DNA of 64,000 nucleotides from Aspergillus flavus (lineage: Eukaryota > Ascomycota > Eurotiomycetes > Eurotiales > Aspergillaceae): positions 1,488,001-1,552,000 of the forward strand of contig NC_092410.1 of NCBI RefSeq assembly GCF_009017415.1, read 5' to 3'. Below the pieces are notes generated by a model. That model ran no database searches and was not told where the DNA came from. It saw nothing but the letters and a program-made list of their open reading frames with translations. A program made the translations under genes and the position numbers. Below are positions 23,991 to 36,012 of this stretch, piece by piece; position 1 is the first letter of the stretch, and every line of letters begins with the position of its first letter.

Positions 23991-25081
23991 ATGCCTCTGA
24001 ATTTAGCTCGGCGTGGAGGAGGCATCCTCCGCAAGCTGCATCTTAGTGATGCGTTCTCTCGTCCTGTCCGAGTAGCTGTTGCCCAAAGCCACGTCAGGCG
24101 CGTCTCTTTGATTACGCGCGGTCAGGCTTTACGCCCAATCTGCAGGGTACTTCCGTCGACCAGCGTGTTCTCGCAACGCCTACTTAAGACCTATGCGACC
24201 ACAAGTGATAGCAAGAGCGAGAAGAAGAAATCCACCAAATCCACCAAGGCCGGAAAGGGGACCAAGAAAACCACCAAAAAAGCCAAGAAGAGCTCGACAG
24301 CGAAGCCCAAGCCCAAGCCAAGAAAGCAGTTGACTGAGAAGCAAAAGGAGGCAAAGAAGACACGGGAACTCAGGGATCAGATTAAGGCCCTCAAGGCTAC
24401 TGCGCTGGAGGCACCAAAGAGACTTCCGGAGCGTGTGGCTAACTTGTCAATTATCGAAAAGCTTCAAGAAACAAGGAAGACTCACAACAACACTCAAGAG
24501 GCATTTAAAGCTGCTACTGAGCTTGCCAAGACGATCAGTGAGGAAGAGCGAGCGGTTCGTCTAGTACTCTAATGGATTGTGGCAGTGTATAGATTACTGA
24601 CTAGATATGACAGCGCTTCGCCGCAGTGGCAGAGTCTAACAGAAACTCTAATGAATCTACATACGACCAATGGATCAAATCCCACACGCCGCTCCAGATC
24701 AAAGAAGCGAATCTCGCACGAAGCAGATTGACAAAACTCACAAATAAGAGGTATCCCCCTCTTCGGGATGATCGATTGGTTAAGCGTCCTTCCTCTTCCT
24801 ATGTCTTCTTCTTCATTGAACGCACTGGTCAGGGCGACTTCAAGCACATGGCCGCCAAGGACATCGCTACACGGGTCGCAGAGGAATGGAAAGGCTTGAC
24901 GGAATCTGAGAAAGAGGTACATCTGCCCGCGCCCTTCTGAAGATGATACGCATATGTGGACGAAGCTAATATGGACCAGAAATACCACAAACTGCAACTC
25001 GCCGACACAGAACGTTATCTCCGCGAGTATCAAGAGGTATACGGCGTGGAAGCGCCACATGTTCGAAAGTCCTCCGAGTAA
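23991..25081 (+). CDS. Mitochondrial HMG-box DNA-binding protein (Abf2/TFAM-like)
   Basis: Three exons (23991-24554, 24614-24916, 24980-25081) give 322 residues. The first 70 residues are Arg-rich without acids and end near RLLKTYATT, a typical presequence. A long Lys/Ser/Thr stretch (KKKSTKSTKAGKGTKK and PKPKPRKQ) follows. A clear HMG box spans about residues 240-310: KRPSSSYVFFFIERTG, MAAKDIATRVAEEWKGLTESEKEKY, ADTERYLREY. Upstream, EAFKAATELAKTISEEERARFAAVAESN looks like a degenerate first box, so two boxes as in Abf2/TFAM are likely. Such proteins package mitochondrial DNA. The first intron uses an unusual GTTCGT donor. Confidence 0.82.
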
Positions 25082-28000
25082 AAGTTTATCAGTAAAGCTT
25101 GTAAACTTTTGCTATAGCCCAAGGAACAACGGTGATTTTTTGGGTCTGAGTGAGCGACTGAAGATGATCGATTTTTTCTCATGAATAACCAGTATCCTTC
25201 CCACCATTAACCTTCTTTTGTCTGTTTGCGTCTCAGGTGTTCAAGGGTTTATCTTGATCAATTGATTACTTGTATTCTCTATAAGTTGTGATGTGCTGAG
25301 TTCAAGTACTGCTACCAATGTCATTATACCACGAATTGCAGGCCAGTTCCAATTCATGCTTGTATTCTGCGAGGCTCTTTCAATCCGTGACCAGAGCGAA
25401 AGTCGGCTCATCAACAAAGTTGGGGCTGTATTTGGTAGTATACAAGGTGACTTCCTTAATTCAAAGACTAAGACAAGTACAAGAAAACAGCGGTGTTGCA
25501 CAGACAGGATTGTTCCTGGTGTTGTGGTCAATTCTGCTATGCAGTGATGACGGAGGTTTCGATACTCCTTGGTCACTTGCATCTGGTATCATACTACTCT
25601 CAGGTAACACAACAGATCATTCACGACGGATCACTGCAGTAGATGGCATGGCTGCAATAGACACGGTGGTCCTTTGGCCAATATGCAAGTGGGTTTATCT
25701 CCGGTCCATATAGGGTCTAGACGACCTGGATTACGATAGGGAGCAAGTTCGGTGTGCGTTGTTGGGGCTGCAGTCGGGTATACTTGGGAGATATATAATC
25801 TGCATTACTCGGGGTTCCACCCCATCTGTTTACTCAATCGGGAAGGGGATGGGGGCTACTAATTTGTTTTTAATAGACTCTCACAGGTAGATACCGTGAG
25901 TCATAGAGGTATTGCATGAAATATGTGCCAGAGAGATGCATAACACCGAGGATGTTCATGAGTCACTCACAGGCAACGGGACATGAGATGAGGGACATGA
26001 TGTACATGTACGTACTATGACGCTGCCAAGCGGGACGCAACCACTTTTCCCGAAAGGGAATGCACTGTTTCCCGACGAGGACTAAGGCACTAATCTACGA
26101 ATACGGCTAGCGTCCTCTGTCATGGGGAGTTCCTCTTAGAACGGAAATGAGTATGGAGTCAGGCACTGGGGCGAAGCGCGATAGCCTGCAGTAGAGTTTT
26201 GACAACTGTCAAAACTAAAAGAAGCAACGACGGATCAACCTGCCTTAGAGCCGGCAATCCTTCATCAGGAAACGTAAGACGAAAATGGGGGGAAATGGCT
26301 CCATCGTGATCGAGGGTTCTCATAGGTTCACGGTGGATCTTCGCCTTCGATGCGGTGAAGAACACCGATAGCGGTAGAATCTTTCCTTCGAGGTACAGTA
26401 CCTCAACGCTTTTCTCCTCGTTACCCGAGGTTCTCGCCGCTTTTCGAAAGAATTATGGAATTGGTCTCCTGCTGCCCGAAGACTTCTGGCTCCATAATTG
26501 TGCAGTGGTTGTTTCACAGGTGAGCGATTATTAGTAAATCTCCTCCATTGTTTTGATTGTTGGTCCCTGGTTGTTGCCTCGTGGCCTGAGTCAAACTTGT
26601 TCACTCTTAGCAGTTTTATTAAGGTAGTAGAATAGGCCCGTAGTTAGTTGGGTAGTTAGTCCTCTAGTCTCCCTTAACTAGTCTTTCAATGCGAGGTCAT
26701 AACACACTTGGTTTCTTTCTGGAATATCTCTGTTTCTTTGGTGCAGGATATCAATGGGGTTTCTACTATATTTCCTTCAATCTACATCATTGAACGGGAC
26801 CAATCATTCAATTGATATAACAGTTCCTCTTCTTACCAGGGAATAAGGTAGAGTAGTTCCTGTGTAATCCTCTAACTTCCCCGAGGTGAACCACGGAACC
26901 GATCATCTCTACTTTTAGCTTCCTTGGACCGGAACACTAGGGACTGATCTGTTGTTCCCTTGGGAACCCCACTTTAATGGGACAACAAACGCTCTATCCG
27001 AAGGTATGTAAGTACAATGCAATAAGAGTGACTCGATCTGCTAACGTACATATCCTACTGACCATTAAGGCATAAAAGAGACATATATACCTAATCTAGA
27101 TCGCACTCGAGTGTCAGTGCTTTCACCACCATTTGTTGTTCGTCGTACACCAGTGTCCATAATACCCGCCGAGAAGGAGGGGTGGAATCTTTATCGATAG
27201 GACCGTCGACTCACATCCCCAGTCTCTGCGCGCAATCCCATCGCGTGTGTAAGTGGCCTGTGCCTGCGTGACTTCTCACCTTGCATCTTTTTTCCGTTGC
27301 TCCTGTTCAACCAGCTAGTTTATGACTGAAAACAATTGCTAATTTTTATGCACCAAATTCAGTTAGAGACTTTGTTCTTGACCACTTTGACTCGGTCTGG
27401 TTGGCTCATCCGCCCAGCCACCGTTTTACTATCTGACCCGTCGGGGATCAAAGATACTATCGCATACAATTCTTCCGTACCACGCAGATCAACGCGCAGC
27501 ACAAAATTATTATTTCAAGGTAAGAAAGTATAATCTTAAAAAATTAACAGAAAATTTTTTTTTTGTTTTGCGCAACCGCCGCTGACTTGCTGATGTATGT
27601 ACCAAAACTAGTTCACATTCCTAGCTGTCCATCGCATACCCATCCACCCAATCCTATCTGTTCTCCAGGGACTGATCTTCAGCAACATTGCTCTCCTTTC
27701 CTCCTTTCCCACCGCCTCGTGGTCATGAGCTCTATGACCTCTTTTTCGCTCCTTGTTTCTTCCTTCTGCTGAACTCTCTATTTCATCTCTGCATACACTT
27801 TTCCCTTTCACCTCAAACACACCATCTAATGCCGTATACTCTCTGATTGTCCACGGCTTTTGTCGCAAATCTAGTTGGTTATCCGTTGGTATACCGATCG
27901 CGCTAACATTTGCATCGTGTGACCAGCTTTGGTTACAAGCATTATATTCTAGTGGAAGCGTTTTTTCTTAGTCTTTTTATTTTTTCTTTCTTTTCTTCCC

Positions 28001-28181
28001 TTCGTTCTTTGTTCCCGCCATTTACGCAGCCTTTTGCTGCTACGTTCCCGACGGTTTAACCCAGAACTTCAATATTTTCCTGGAACCAGCGGCAGCCTCA
28101 ATCGAGGCCGGAAGTCCTTGATATCCATGCGCCTCGCATAGTCGAGTCAACCGCCGTGAGAACACTGGTCCTTTACCCAGT
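25082..28181. other. Long gene-free region, 3.1 kb
   Basis: No convincing gene on either strand; ORFs are short and without family resemblance. Small palindromes occur: GAGGTACAGTACCTC at 26390-26404 and GTTCCCTTGGGAAC at 26954-26967. From about 27.3 kb the DNA becomes pyrimidine-rich, like a long fungal promoter and leader for the large gene at 28182. A decayed transposon in 26.0-27.0 kb is possible but not shown. Confidence 0.5.
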
Positions 28182-31100
28182 ATGGAAAGTATGCGCCTTG
28201 TTCGCCATCATGGACTCGAAGTCGACCCCGAGAGGCCTCTATACTCCCATTATTGTTTAGTCGAGAATGAGCAGAAAAACAAATACTCGGTCCAATCACG
28301 AATAGCAGGACACAATGAGCGATTCTCCAAAGCATCTCTGGCTCTCGAGATAGAGCTCCGGACGCCAACCCCTCAGCCCTACGACCAACCCCCTCCATCC
28401 TATGACGATGCTATCAAAGACTTGCCTCCAGATTACTCTACGCTTTCGCCATTAGCCGAACGGAAAGATTTGTGTGGTGACGGCACGCCCTCGATAGAAA
28501 CAAAAGATCTCAATAGTAGATCTAAGTCGCCTCTAATCGATTTTCGTCACCCATTTGGCATACGGGAACATAAGGGACCGGGCAAGAAGAAGAAAGCAAA
28601 GCAAGCCGCACAACAGAGTACCCCGCCGCCGAACGACGACGGTGATAAAAGCCCGCCGCCTGATGAAAATCAGAATGGCGGGGACGGCGGAAGCAACGCA
28701 GGTGGATCGGGAGATGGGAATGGAGACAACGGTGGTGACGGAGGCGGCGGGGATGGCGGAGACGATGATGGTTGGGGAGATGCGTGGAATACAAACAGCA
28801 AGAAAAAAGACAAGAAGAAGAAGAAAGAGGAAGAAGAGCGGCTAGCCAAAGAAGAGGAGGAGCGGAAGGCTAAAGAGGAGGAGGAGAAAAAGGCCGCAGA
28901 AGAAGCAGCGGCTAATGCTCATAGTGATGATCTTAGTTGGGCAAACGATGGCAGTGGAAATGGCGATGATTCGTGGGCGGACTTTGCGCTTGCAGGAAAT
29001 AAAAAGAATAAAAAGAAGGATCAAGTACGGTTCCCCCTCGGTTTTAGGGTATCATCACTAATTCCTTTATAGGGTGCCACTCTGATTGACACCGGACCTC
29101 CTTCCAATTCTTTTCAGGATATCAATTTAGGTGGCAATACATCACCGCCAAATCTAAGCCTAGACCCCCTTGGAGGCAAATCTACTGGCGGAGGCCTGGA
29201 ATTTGGCGGTTGGGATAAGAGTTGGAATACGGGGAGTAAATGGGGTCTCGACTCTCTTGGTGGCATGAACGGGGAAAAGACACAGAATACCAACCCGTGG
29301 TCATTTGGCTCAGCGGATCCATTGAATGCTTCAGTCGGATTTGGCTTTGGTTTCGGAGCCCCTCCTCCTCCTACCAATGGAGATGTTGGCACACAAGAAA
29401 AGAAGGATAACTGGGGATTCCTGGATACTAAGAAGAAGGCCGAACCAGAGCCGGAGATGGCTGATGACGATGATTGGGGCTGGGGCGTCTCAACTAAGAA
29501 GAAAGACAAGAAAAAGAAGGACGGTGCTATCCTCGAGGAGCTGGAACCAGTAGTGGAAAATCCTCCAGTAGTCGCAGATCCAGCGCCGGAGCCTGTCCCT
29601 GAGGAAAAAAAGGAGGAGGATGACTGGACAGGCTGGAATGTCCCGACAAAAGAGAAGAAAAAGAAGAAGGGTAAAGGTGCGGCAGAGCCCGAGCCAGTGC
29701 TTGAACCTGAGCCCGAACCGGAACCCCCAGCACCTGCTGAGCCAGAGCCAGAGCCAGAGCCTAAGTTGCCTGATGATCCACTTTACAATAATTGGGACAC
29801 GCTATCATCTAAAGACCGAAAGAAACGAGAGAAATCTCTTGTCAAGAAAGGTCTCCCCATACCTGGTAAGGACTTTGAATGGCCCCCAAAAGCGCCAGCT
29901 GCTCCTGTCGAAGAGCCGACGAAAGAGCCCGAATCGGAACTCCAACCGGAAACTGAGCATGAACCAACGCCTGAACCTGAGCCAGAGCCCGCAGCTGAAC
30001 CTGAACCGGAGCCAGCCTTGGAGCCAGAGCCCGCAGCAGAGCCAGAGTCAGAACCAGCACCTGAAGCTAAACTGCCAGATGATCCACTCTATAACAACTG
30101 GGACAATCTTTCATCAAAAGACAAAAAGAAACGCGAGAAATCCTTGATGAAAAAAGGCCTCCCAATTCCCGGGAAAGATTTCGAGTGGCCACCACCTGCC
30201 CCTGCCCCTGCACCTGCAGCGGAAGAGCCAGCGCCAGAACCAGAACCAGTTGCTGAACCAGAACCGGAACCTGCGGCTGCACCCGAACCAGAGCCAACTC
30301 CAGAACTGGAGCCAGTAGCGGAGCCAGAACCACAACCTGCGTCCGAAGCTAAACTGCCAGATGATCCTCTTTACAACAATTGGGACTATCTTTCGCCTAA
30401 AGACATAAAAAAGCGTGAGAAGTCATTGATTAAGAAAGGTCTCCCAGTTCCTGGCAAGGATTTCCCATGGCCACCGCCACCGCCACCAGAGCCTGTATTA
30501 GAGGAACCAGCAGCAGAGCCAATAGTAGAAGATGTACCGGAACCAGTGGTGGAACCAGCGCCAGAGCCAGAGCAAGCACCAGAACCAGAACCGGTACTTG
30601 AACCCGAACCCGAACCTGAACCCGAACCTGCAGGCGAGCCAGAACCACAACCTGTGCCTGAAGCAAAACTACCAGATGATCCTCTTTATAACAACTGGGA
30701 CGATCTTTCATCTAAGGACCGGAAGAAGCGCGAGAAATCACTGACAAAGAAGGGTCTACCAATCCCTGGCAAGGATTTTGCCTGGCCACCACCTCCACCA
30801 CCAGAACCAGTGGTAGAAGAGCCAGAGCCAGAGCCAGAACCAGAGCCGGTACTTGAACCCGAACCTGAGCCTGAGCCCGAGCCCGAGCCCGAGCCTCAAG
30901 TTGAGGCTGAACCCGAACCCGAATCAAAGGCTTTATCACTGCCAGATGACCCGCTCTATAATAATTGGGACGAGCTCTCAGCTAAAGACAAGAAAAAGCG
31001 TGAGAAATCACTCACCAAGAAGGGTTTGCCAATTCCTGGTAAGGATTTTGACTGGCCACCAGCTCCACCGCCAGAGGCAGTGATAGAAGAACCAGCGCCA

Positions 31101-34100
31101 GAACCGGAGCCGGCACTTGAACCTGAGCCCGAGCCCGAGCCCGAGCCCGAGCCTCAAGCTGAGCCTGAGCCTGAACCGCAACTGGAATTGGAATCGGAAC
31201 CCAAGGCCCCGTCACTGCCCGATGACCCGCTCTATAATAATTGGGACGAGCTCTCAGCTAAAGACAAGAAAAAGCGTGAGAAATCACTCATCAAGAAGGG
31301 TCTGCCAGTTCCAGGTAAGGATTTTGACTGGCCACCACCTCCACCTCCAGAGCCAGTGGCAGAAGAGTCTATACAAGAGCCAGTGCCAGAGCCCGAGGCG
31401 GCACTTGAACTTGAGCCTGAGCTTGAGCCCGAGCCTCAAGCTGAGCCTGAGCCTGAACCCGAACAGCAACCGGAATCGGAACCTAAGGCTCCATTATTGC
31501 CTGATGACCCGCTCTATAATAACTGGGATGACCTCTCATCCAAGGACCGGAAGAAGCGCGAGAAATCATTGATGAAGAAGGGTCTGCCGATTCCAGGTAA
31601 GGATTTTGACTGGCCACCACCTCCGCCACCGGAGCCATTGGCGGAGGAGCCCGTACCAGATCCTGCACCAGAGCCAGTACCGGAAGCTGAACCAGAACCG
31701 GAGCCCGTCTTTGAACCTGTCCCTGAAGAGCCAGAGCCTCAAGCTGAGCCTGAACCAGAACAAGAGCCGGAATCCAAAACTCCCTCACTGCCAGATGATC
31801 CGCTCTACAATAACTGGGATAACCTCTCCTCTAAGGATCGAAAGAAGCGAGAAAAATCGTTAATAAAGAAGGGTTTGCCTATTCCTGGTAAAGACTTTGA
31901 GTGGCCACCACAAGTGGTGCCTGTAGCAGAGGAGCCTGTACAAGAACCAGAGCCAGAACCAGTTCGGGAGCCCACCCCAGAACCAGAGGTTATCCCTGAA
32001 CCAGTTACCGAAGAACCAATTGATGATAGCTGGGGCATCTGGGCTCCTCAAAAGGATAAGAAGAAGTCTAAGAAGAGCAAGATTAATGATGAACCTCCAC
32101 CGCCGGCGCCTACTCCACCTTCTCTGGGATTATCGCTGGAACCTGACGCTTTTGAGAGTATACCAGAGGAGCCTCTTTGGGATGAATTTAGCACAATGCC
32201 TTCTAAAAAGAAGGGCCTCGTTGCGGAGGAAACGCCGTCAAAGCCAGCCAGAGGGTTCTGGGCAAGCTTCGGAGCAGCAGCGATGGGGATGCCTAAAGCC
32301 ACTAAAAAGAAGTCGGCAGAAAAGCCAATAAAAGAGCCGGAGCCCCAGCCCGAACAGGATGATCTGCTTATTGACGTAGGGGATGCGCCGAGAGAGGCTG
32401 GTGCGGCTGACGCGGCTGACGCGCCAGTCGCAGAAGTCGAACCTCAGCCAGCCGCGCCGCCAACAAAGACACCTGTTGTCACGTCAAAGACCAAGTCATC
32501 AACCAAGAACTCTGTCGCGGAGCGCATTAAGGCCCTTGAAGAGAAAAAGAAAGAAAAGTCCAAGGGAAAGTCGACAGAAAAATCAAAAGCGAAGGAGGTG
32601 CCGCCGCCGGTAGAAGACCCTCCAGAACCTCCGCAGGAACCGGAGCCGGAGCCAGAACCTGAACCAGTTATAGAAAGAAGGATCTTACGAGACACCGTAC
32701 CAGGAAGCTTTCCAGACGCTTTTGACGACGATTTCGATGACCTCCCACCCCCTGCCCCAGAACCGCCAGCAGAGCCCGAGCCGGAAGTACAGCCTGAACC
32801 TGAACCTCAGCCCGAGCCTGAACCAGAAAAGCAGCCAGAAGTAGAGCCTGAGCCGGTAGTATTGTCCAAGAAGGCCAAAAAGAAAGACAAGAAGAAATCG
32901 AAGACTGCTGTTCCAGAGCCTCAGCCGCCTGCTCCAGAGCCTTCGGCACCCGAACTGCCAGCAGAGCCAGAGCCTGTGCCGGAGCCTGCGCCACCAGAAG
33001 AGGTTGTGCCTGTTGCTGAACCTGAGCCGGAACCAGTTCCCGAACCAGAGCCCGTACTTCTTCCCAAAGCAGAAAAGAAGAAAAAGAAGGCTAAGGCCGT
33101 CGAGCCGCAACCCGCACCTGAACCTGAACCAGAGCCAGAGCCGGTCCCCCCACCCAAAGTCGAAAAGAAGAAAAAGAAGGCTAAGGCGGTTGAGCCCCAA
33201 CCTGTGCCTGAACCAGAGCCAGAGCCAGAACCGGTGCGAGCGCTTGATCCTGAACCTGAACACGAACCCGAACCTGAGCCCGAACCTGCTCCTGTCAATG
33301 TGCCGGAGCCCGAGCCCGAGCCAGCGTTTGAGCCCGCTGAGCCGCCTGCCCCAGAGCCTGAAAAGCCCATGAAGAAAATCAGGAAAAGTAGAAGGTCAGT
33401 GCCAGTTCCAGAACCACCACCAGCTCCTCCTGCAGAAGCCCCAGTGGCCGATGCTCCAGAGGAAGCTGCTGGAGGTCCTCCGACACCGCCACCTGAACCC
33501 GTTGCGCCGGAGCGAGCGGCAAGAAAGGAGCGCCCGCGTGTTGAACGTGCGCCTGGTAGCACGTCTTGGGATATGTGGGGTGCTGCACCCCCACCGAGGA
33601 GGTCAGGTCATAGGGAAGAGAAGCATAGAAGAAGGGAGCAATCGCCTTCGGGGATGGGAAGATCAAAGTCCACTAGACACTCAAGGCCAAGGGAACCGGA
33701 GGACGAGCCAGAGAGATCGCTGGAACCCGAGAACGACAGGCAACGAGAACCCGCACTCAATCGGGCTGGGGCATTCTCGAATTTTATTTTTGGCGCACCA
33801 CCTCCGCCTACCAGAACGAAATCTAGCAGGAGACATGGCGAGCATGCCCCAAGGCACACGTCGCGGCGCCCACCTGTAGATATGGATGACACTGGGTTCC
33901 CATCGCCGCCGCCGGATGAGCAGTTCGAGATGCCTGATAAGGCTGCCCGCATGATGGGTGCTCCACCATCTGGGTCAAGACGAGAGAGGCCGCGTGGCTC
34001 GCGGAAAAGATCTAGTATGGCCTTCTATGTTCGTGTCACTCTTAGTAAAGTTAACTAACACGGTCATCGTAGGCGCTCGTGATCCGTATGCTATTGACGA

Positions 34101-35638
34101 TGAAGACATCGTTATGGTCAACCCGGATGATGCTGACGGTGAGCCCAAGGCTCCCTCTAGAGAGTCGCGTCATTCAGAGCGACGGTCAAGGAAGAAGGTA
34201 AGAGAGCAGCGTTACCGGCAACTGACATCAACTGGTTGGAACAGCAGCTAATGTCGCTTCTATAATATAGTCACGATCACGACAGGGAGACCTCCAAGAC
34301 GATGCTGTCATGGTCGATGCAGACCCAGCTCAGACGAGTCCGGACATTGTTTCCGGACCTGATGACATGGCATTTGTGGAGGCTCCGAGGGAACGGCGTT
34401 TGAGACGATCAAATACCGCTCCCAAGAAACAGGAGACTGGCGGTCTTATGGGGCTGATCGGAACTTTGCGTCAACACATTCGCCCTGAACTGCCTGAACG
34501 CCAAAAGTCTAGGTCTTACAAGGACGAGGATGCCAAGTACATGACGGAGCCAGAGCGAGAGGACGCTCGGCGCCAGAGACGGGACGAGAGGAGAAGACGC
34601 GCAATGAGACCGGACCCTGACCGTGAGGGCTATGCTACCGATGCTGGACCAGCAATGGCTGTCCCGGAAATTCAGATAGAAGATGTCGATGCTAGGAGAG
34701 AGGCGCGCAGAGCACGGCGCGCTTCTCGACAGGGCGACGTTGATCCGTATCAAGACAACGAGTTTCAAGAAGCCGAAGAACGACGAGCAAGACGGCGGGA
34801 AAGGCAAAGGGCTCGTGAGCGCGAGATGCAAGAGATGCAACTCCGAGAGGAAGAGGAGAGAGCACAGCGACGCCGAGAGGAGAAGATGGCTCGTCGGGCT
34901 GCTCGTGAAGAGCGCCGTGCCCGGGAGGAGCAAGAAGCTCGAGAGGCGGAAGCGCAGGCACAGGAAGCCAGAGAAGTGGAGGCCCGCGAAGCTAGGGCTG
35001 CGGAACGCCGCGAACGGAGGCGGCAGGAAAGGGAGGCAGGAATATATGAGAACCCTAGCTACGACCCGAGATCCAGAAAGCGGCACTCGTATATGGATGA
35101 TAGAGCCGCCAGGGACTTCTACATGCAGGGCGGGGACCCGGACAGGGCCTATCGCTCTCGCCGTCATGGAGACGACGGTGAACACGCTAGACGCCGAAGG
35201 TCCAGGGCGCCCGAGGAGACGAGACCTCTACCTATGATGCCTGGACAGCGCAAAGATAAGACCTCTTCTTGGGTTAATTCACAAGCAAGTGACCCCCCCG
35301 AGCCACCGCCGGTTGTGCCAACTATGTTGGACATGCCGCCTGCTCCGGGAGAGCCCATGGATGGGGCACACTCAATCTCATCGGACGAGGAGGCCCGACG
35401 CGACCTACGCCGGAAGGCAAGAAGACGGGCCAGATACCCCGGACTTACCGACCAGGAGATTGAGGAGGAGCGCTTGAGGAAACGCGAGGCTCGGAGGTCT
35501 GAGAGAGGACAGAAGAGCAGCTCCGGTAGTGCAGACTACGAACGAGACCGTGGAATGAGATATGACCGCTACGACCAACCACCTCCTAGTTCTGGAGGGA
35601 AGCTGCCTAACTGGTTTAAGAAACTTACCAGCTTTTAA
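28182..35638 (+). CDS. Giant low-complexity repeat protein with eight W/K modules and Glu-Pro spacers
   Basis: Four exons (28182-29024, 29073-34014, 34073-34197, 34271-35638) give about 2425 residues; acceptor 29118 instead of 29073 would remove 15. In order: an N-terminal part with PPxY-type motifs ([14 protein letters not shown]); Gly/Asp-rich and acidic/Lys-rich stretches; eight near-identical 43-residue modules starting [11 protein letters not shown] and ending near GKDFxWPPPPP (residues about 513-1230), separated by 45-60 residues of (E/P)-repeat; further EPEP and KKKK tracts to about 1800; a Pro-rich stretch with GAPPPP motifs; a highly charged Arg/Glu helix (about 2150-2230, probable coiled coil); and a C-terminus [12 protein letters not shown]. 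Short motifs such as [17 protein letters not shown] recur. No signal peptide, membrane segment or enzyme domain. I recognise no family. Its disorder and length recall septal-pore and Woronin-body tether proteins, but that is only a hypothesis. Confidence 0.8.
29766..31920 (+). repeat. Eight tandem intragenic repeats, 270-315 bp period
   Basis: Units begin at 29766, 30072, 30354, 30669, 30939, 31215, 31497 and 31788. Each has a conserved 130-base core (module starting [11 protein letters not shown]) and a variable spacer of GAG/GAA-CCA/CCC/CCT codons. Cores differ mainly at a few positions (the residue after NNWD, S/A/P in LSSKD, I or V in GLPIPG). Unit length varies by multiples of three. Confidence 0.92.
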
Positions 35639-36012
35639 GGGTACGCTTTACAAGACAGAACCTGCTTGATGAGCAGGGCTATATTCAACAGCGAGACGTG
35701 ATGCCAGAAGAATGCTCCTTATATCTCAGTGCATTTGATGATTGGAATGACGCAATGACTATACACTAGAAATGTTGGAAATGAAACTTGATATTGAACT
35801 TGTATGCGTTGATGACTTGTTCAGCACCGTTTTTTGTTTACGAAGTTGTCTCTTGACTGAGATTTTGTACACCTGATGCATGTATGATAAATGATGAGAA
35901 TAACCGAAGTCCTCTTCTCGACGAGTTAACGTCAATGAAATGAAACAAGAAAAATACAATTGTTCATGATCTATAATACAGGCTCTTTATTTACTGCCCT
36001 AACTAACCACCT
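35639..36012. other. Intergenic region between convergent genes
   Basis: 3' flanks only; nothing else recognised. Confidence 0.5.

Noticed and set aside
32685..33562. Gly/Ser-rich and Phe/Arg-rich minus-strand ORFs opposite the giant gene
   Set aside because: They are reverse-strand readings of GAG/CCA codon repeats and not independent genes.
28182..35638. Identification as the Woronin-body tether Leashin
   Set aside because: Disorder and repeats are similar in kind, but no sequence motif specific to Leashin was recognised, so it is kept only as a hypothesis for location.
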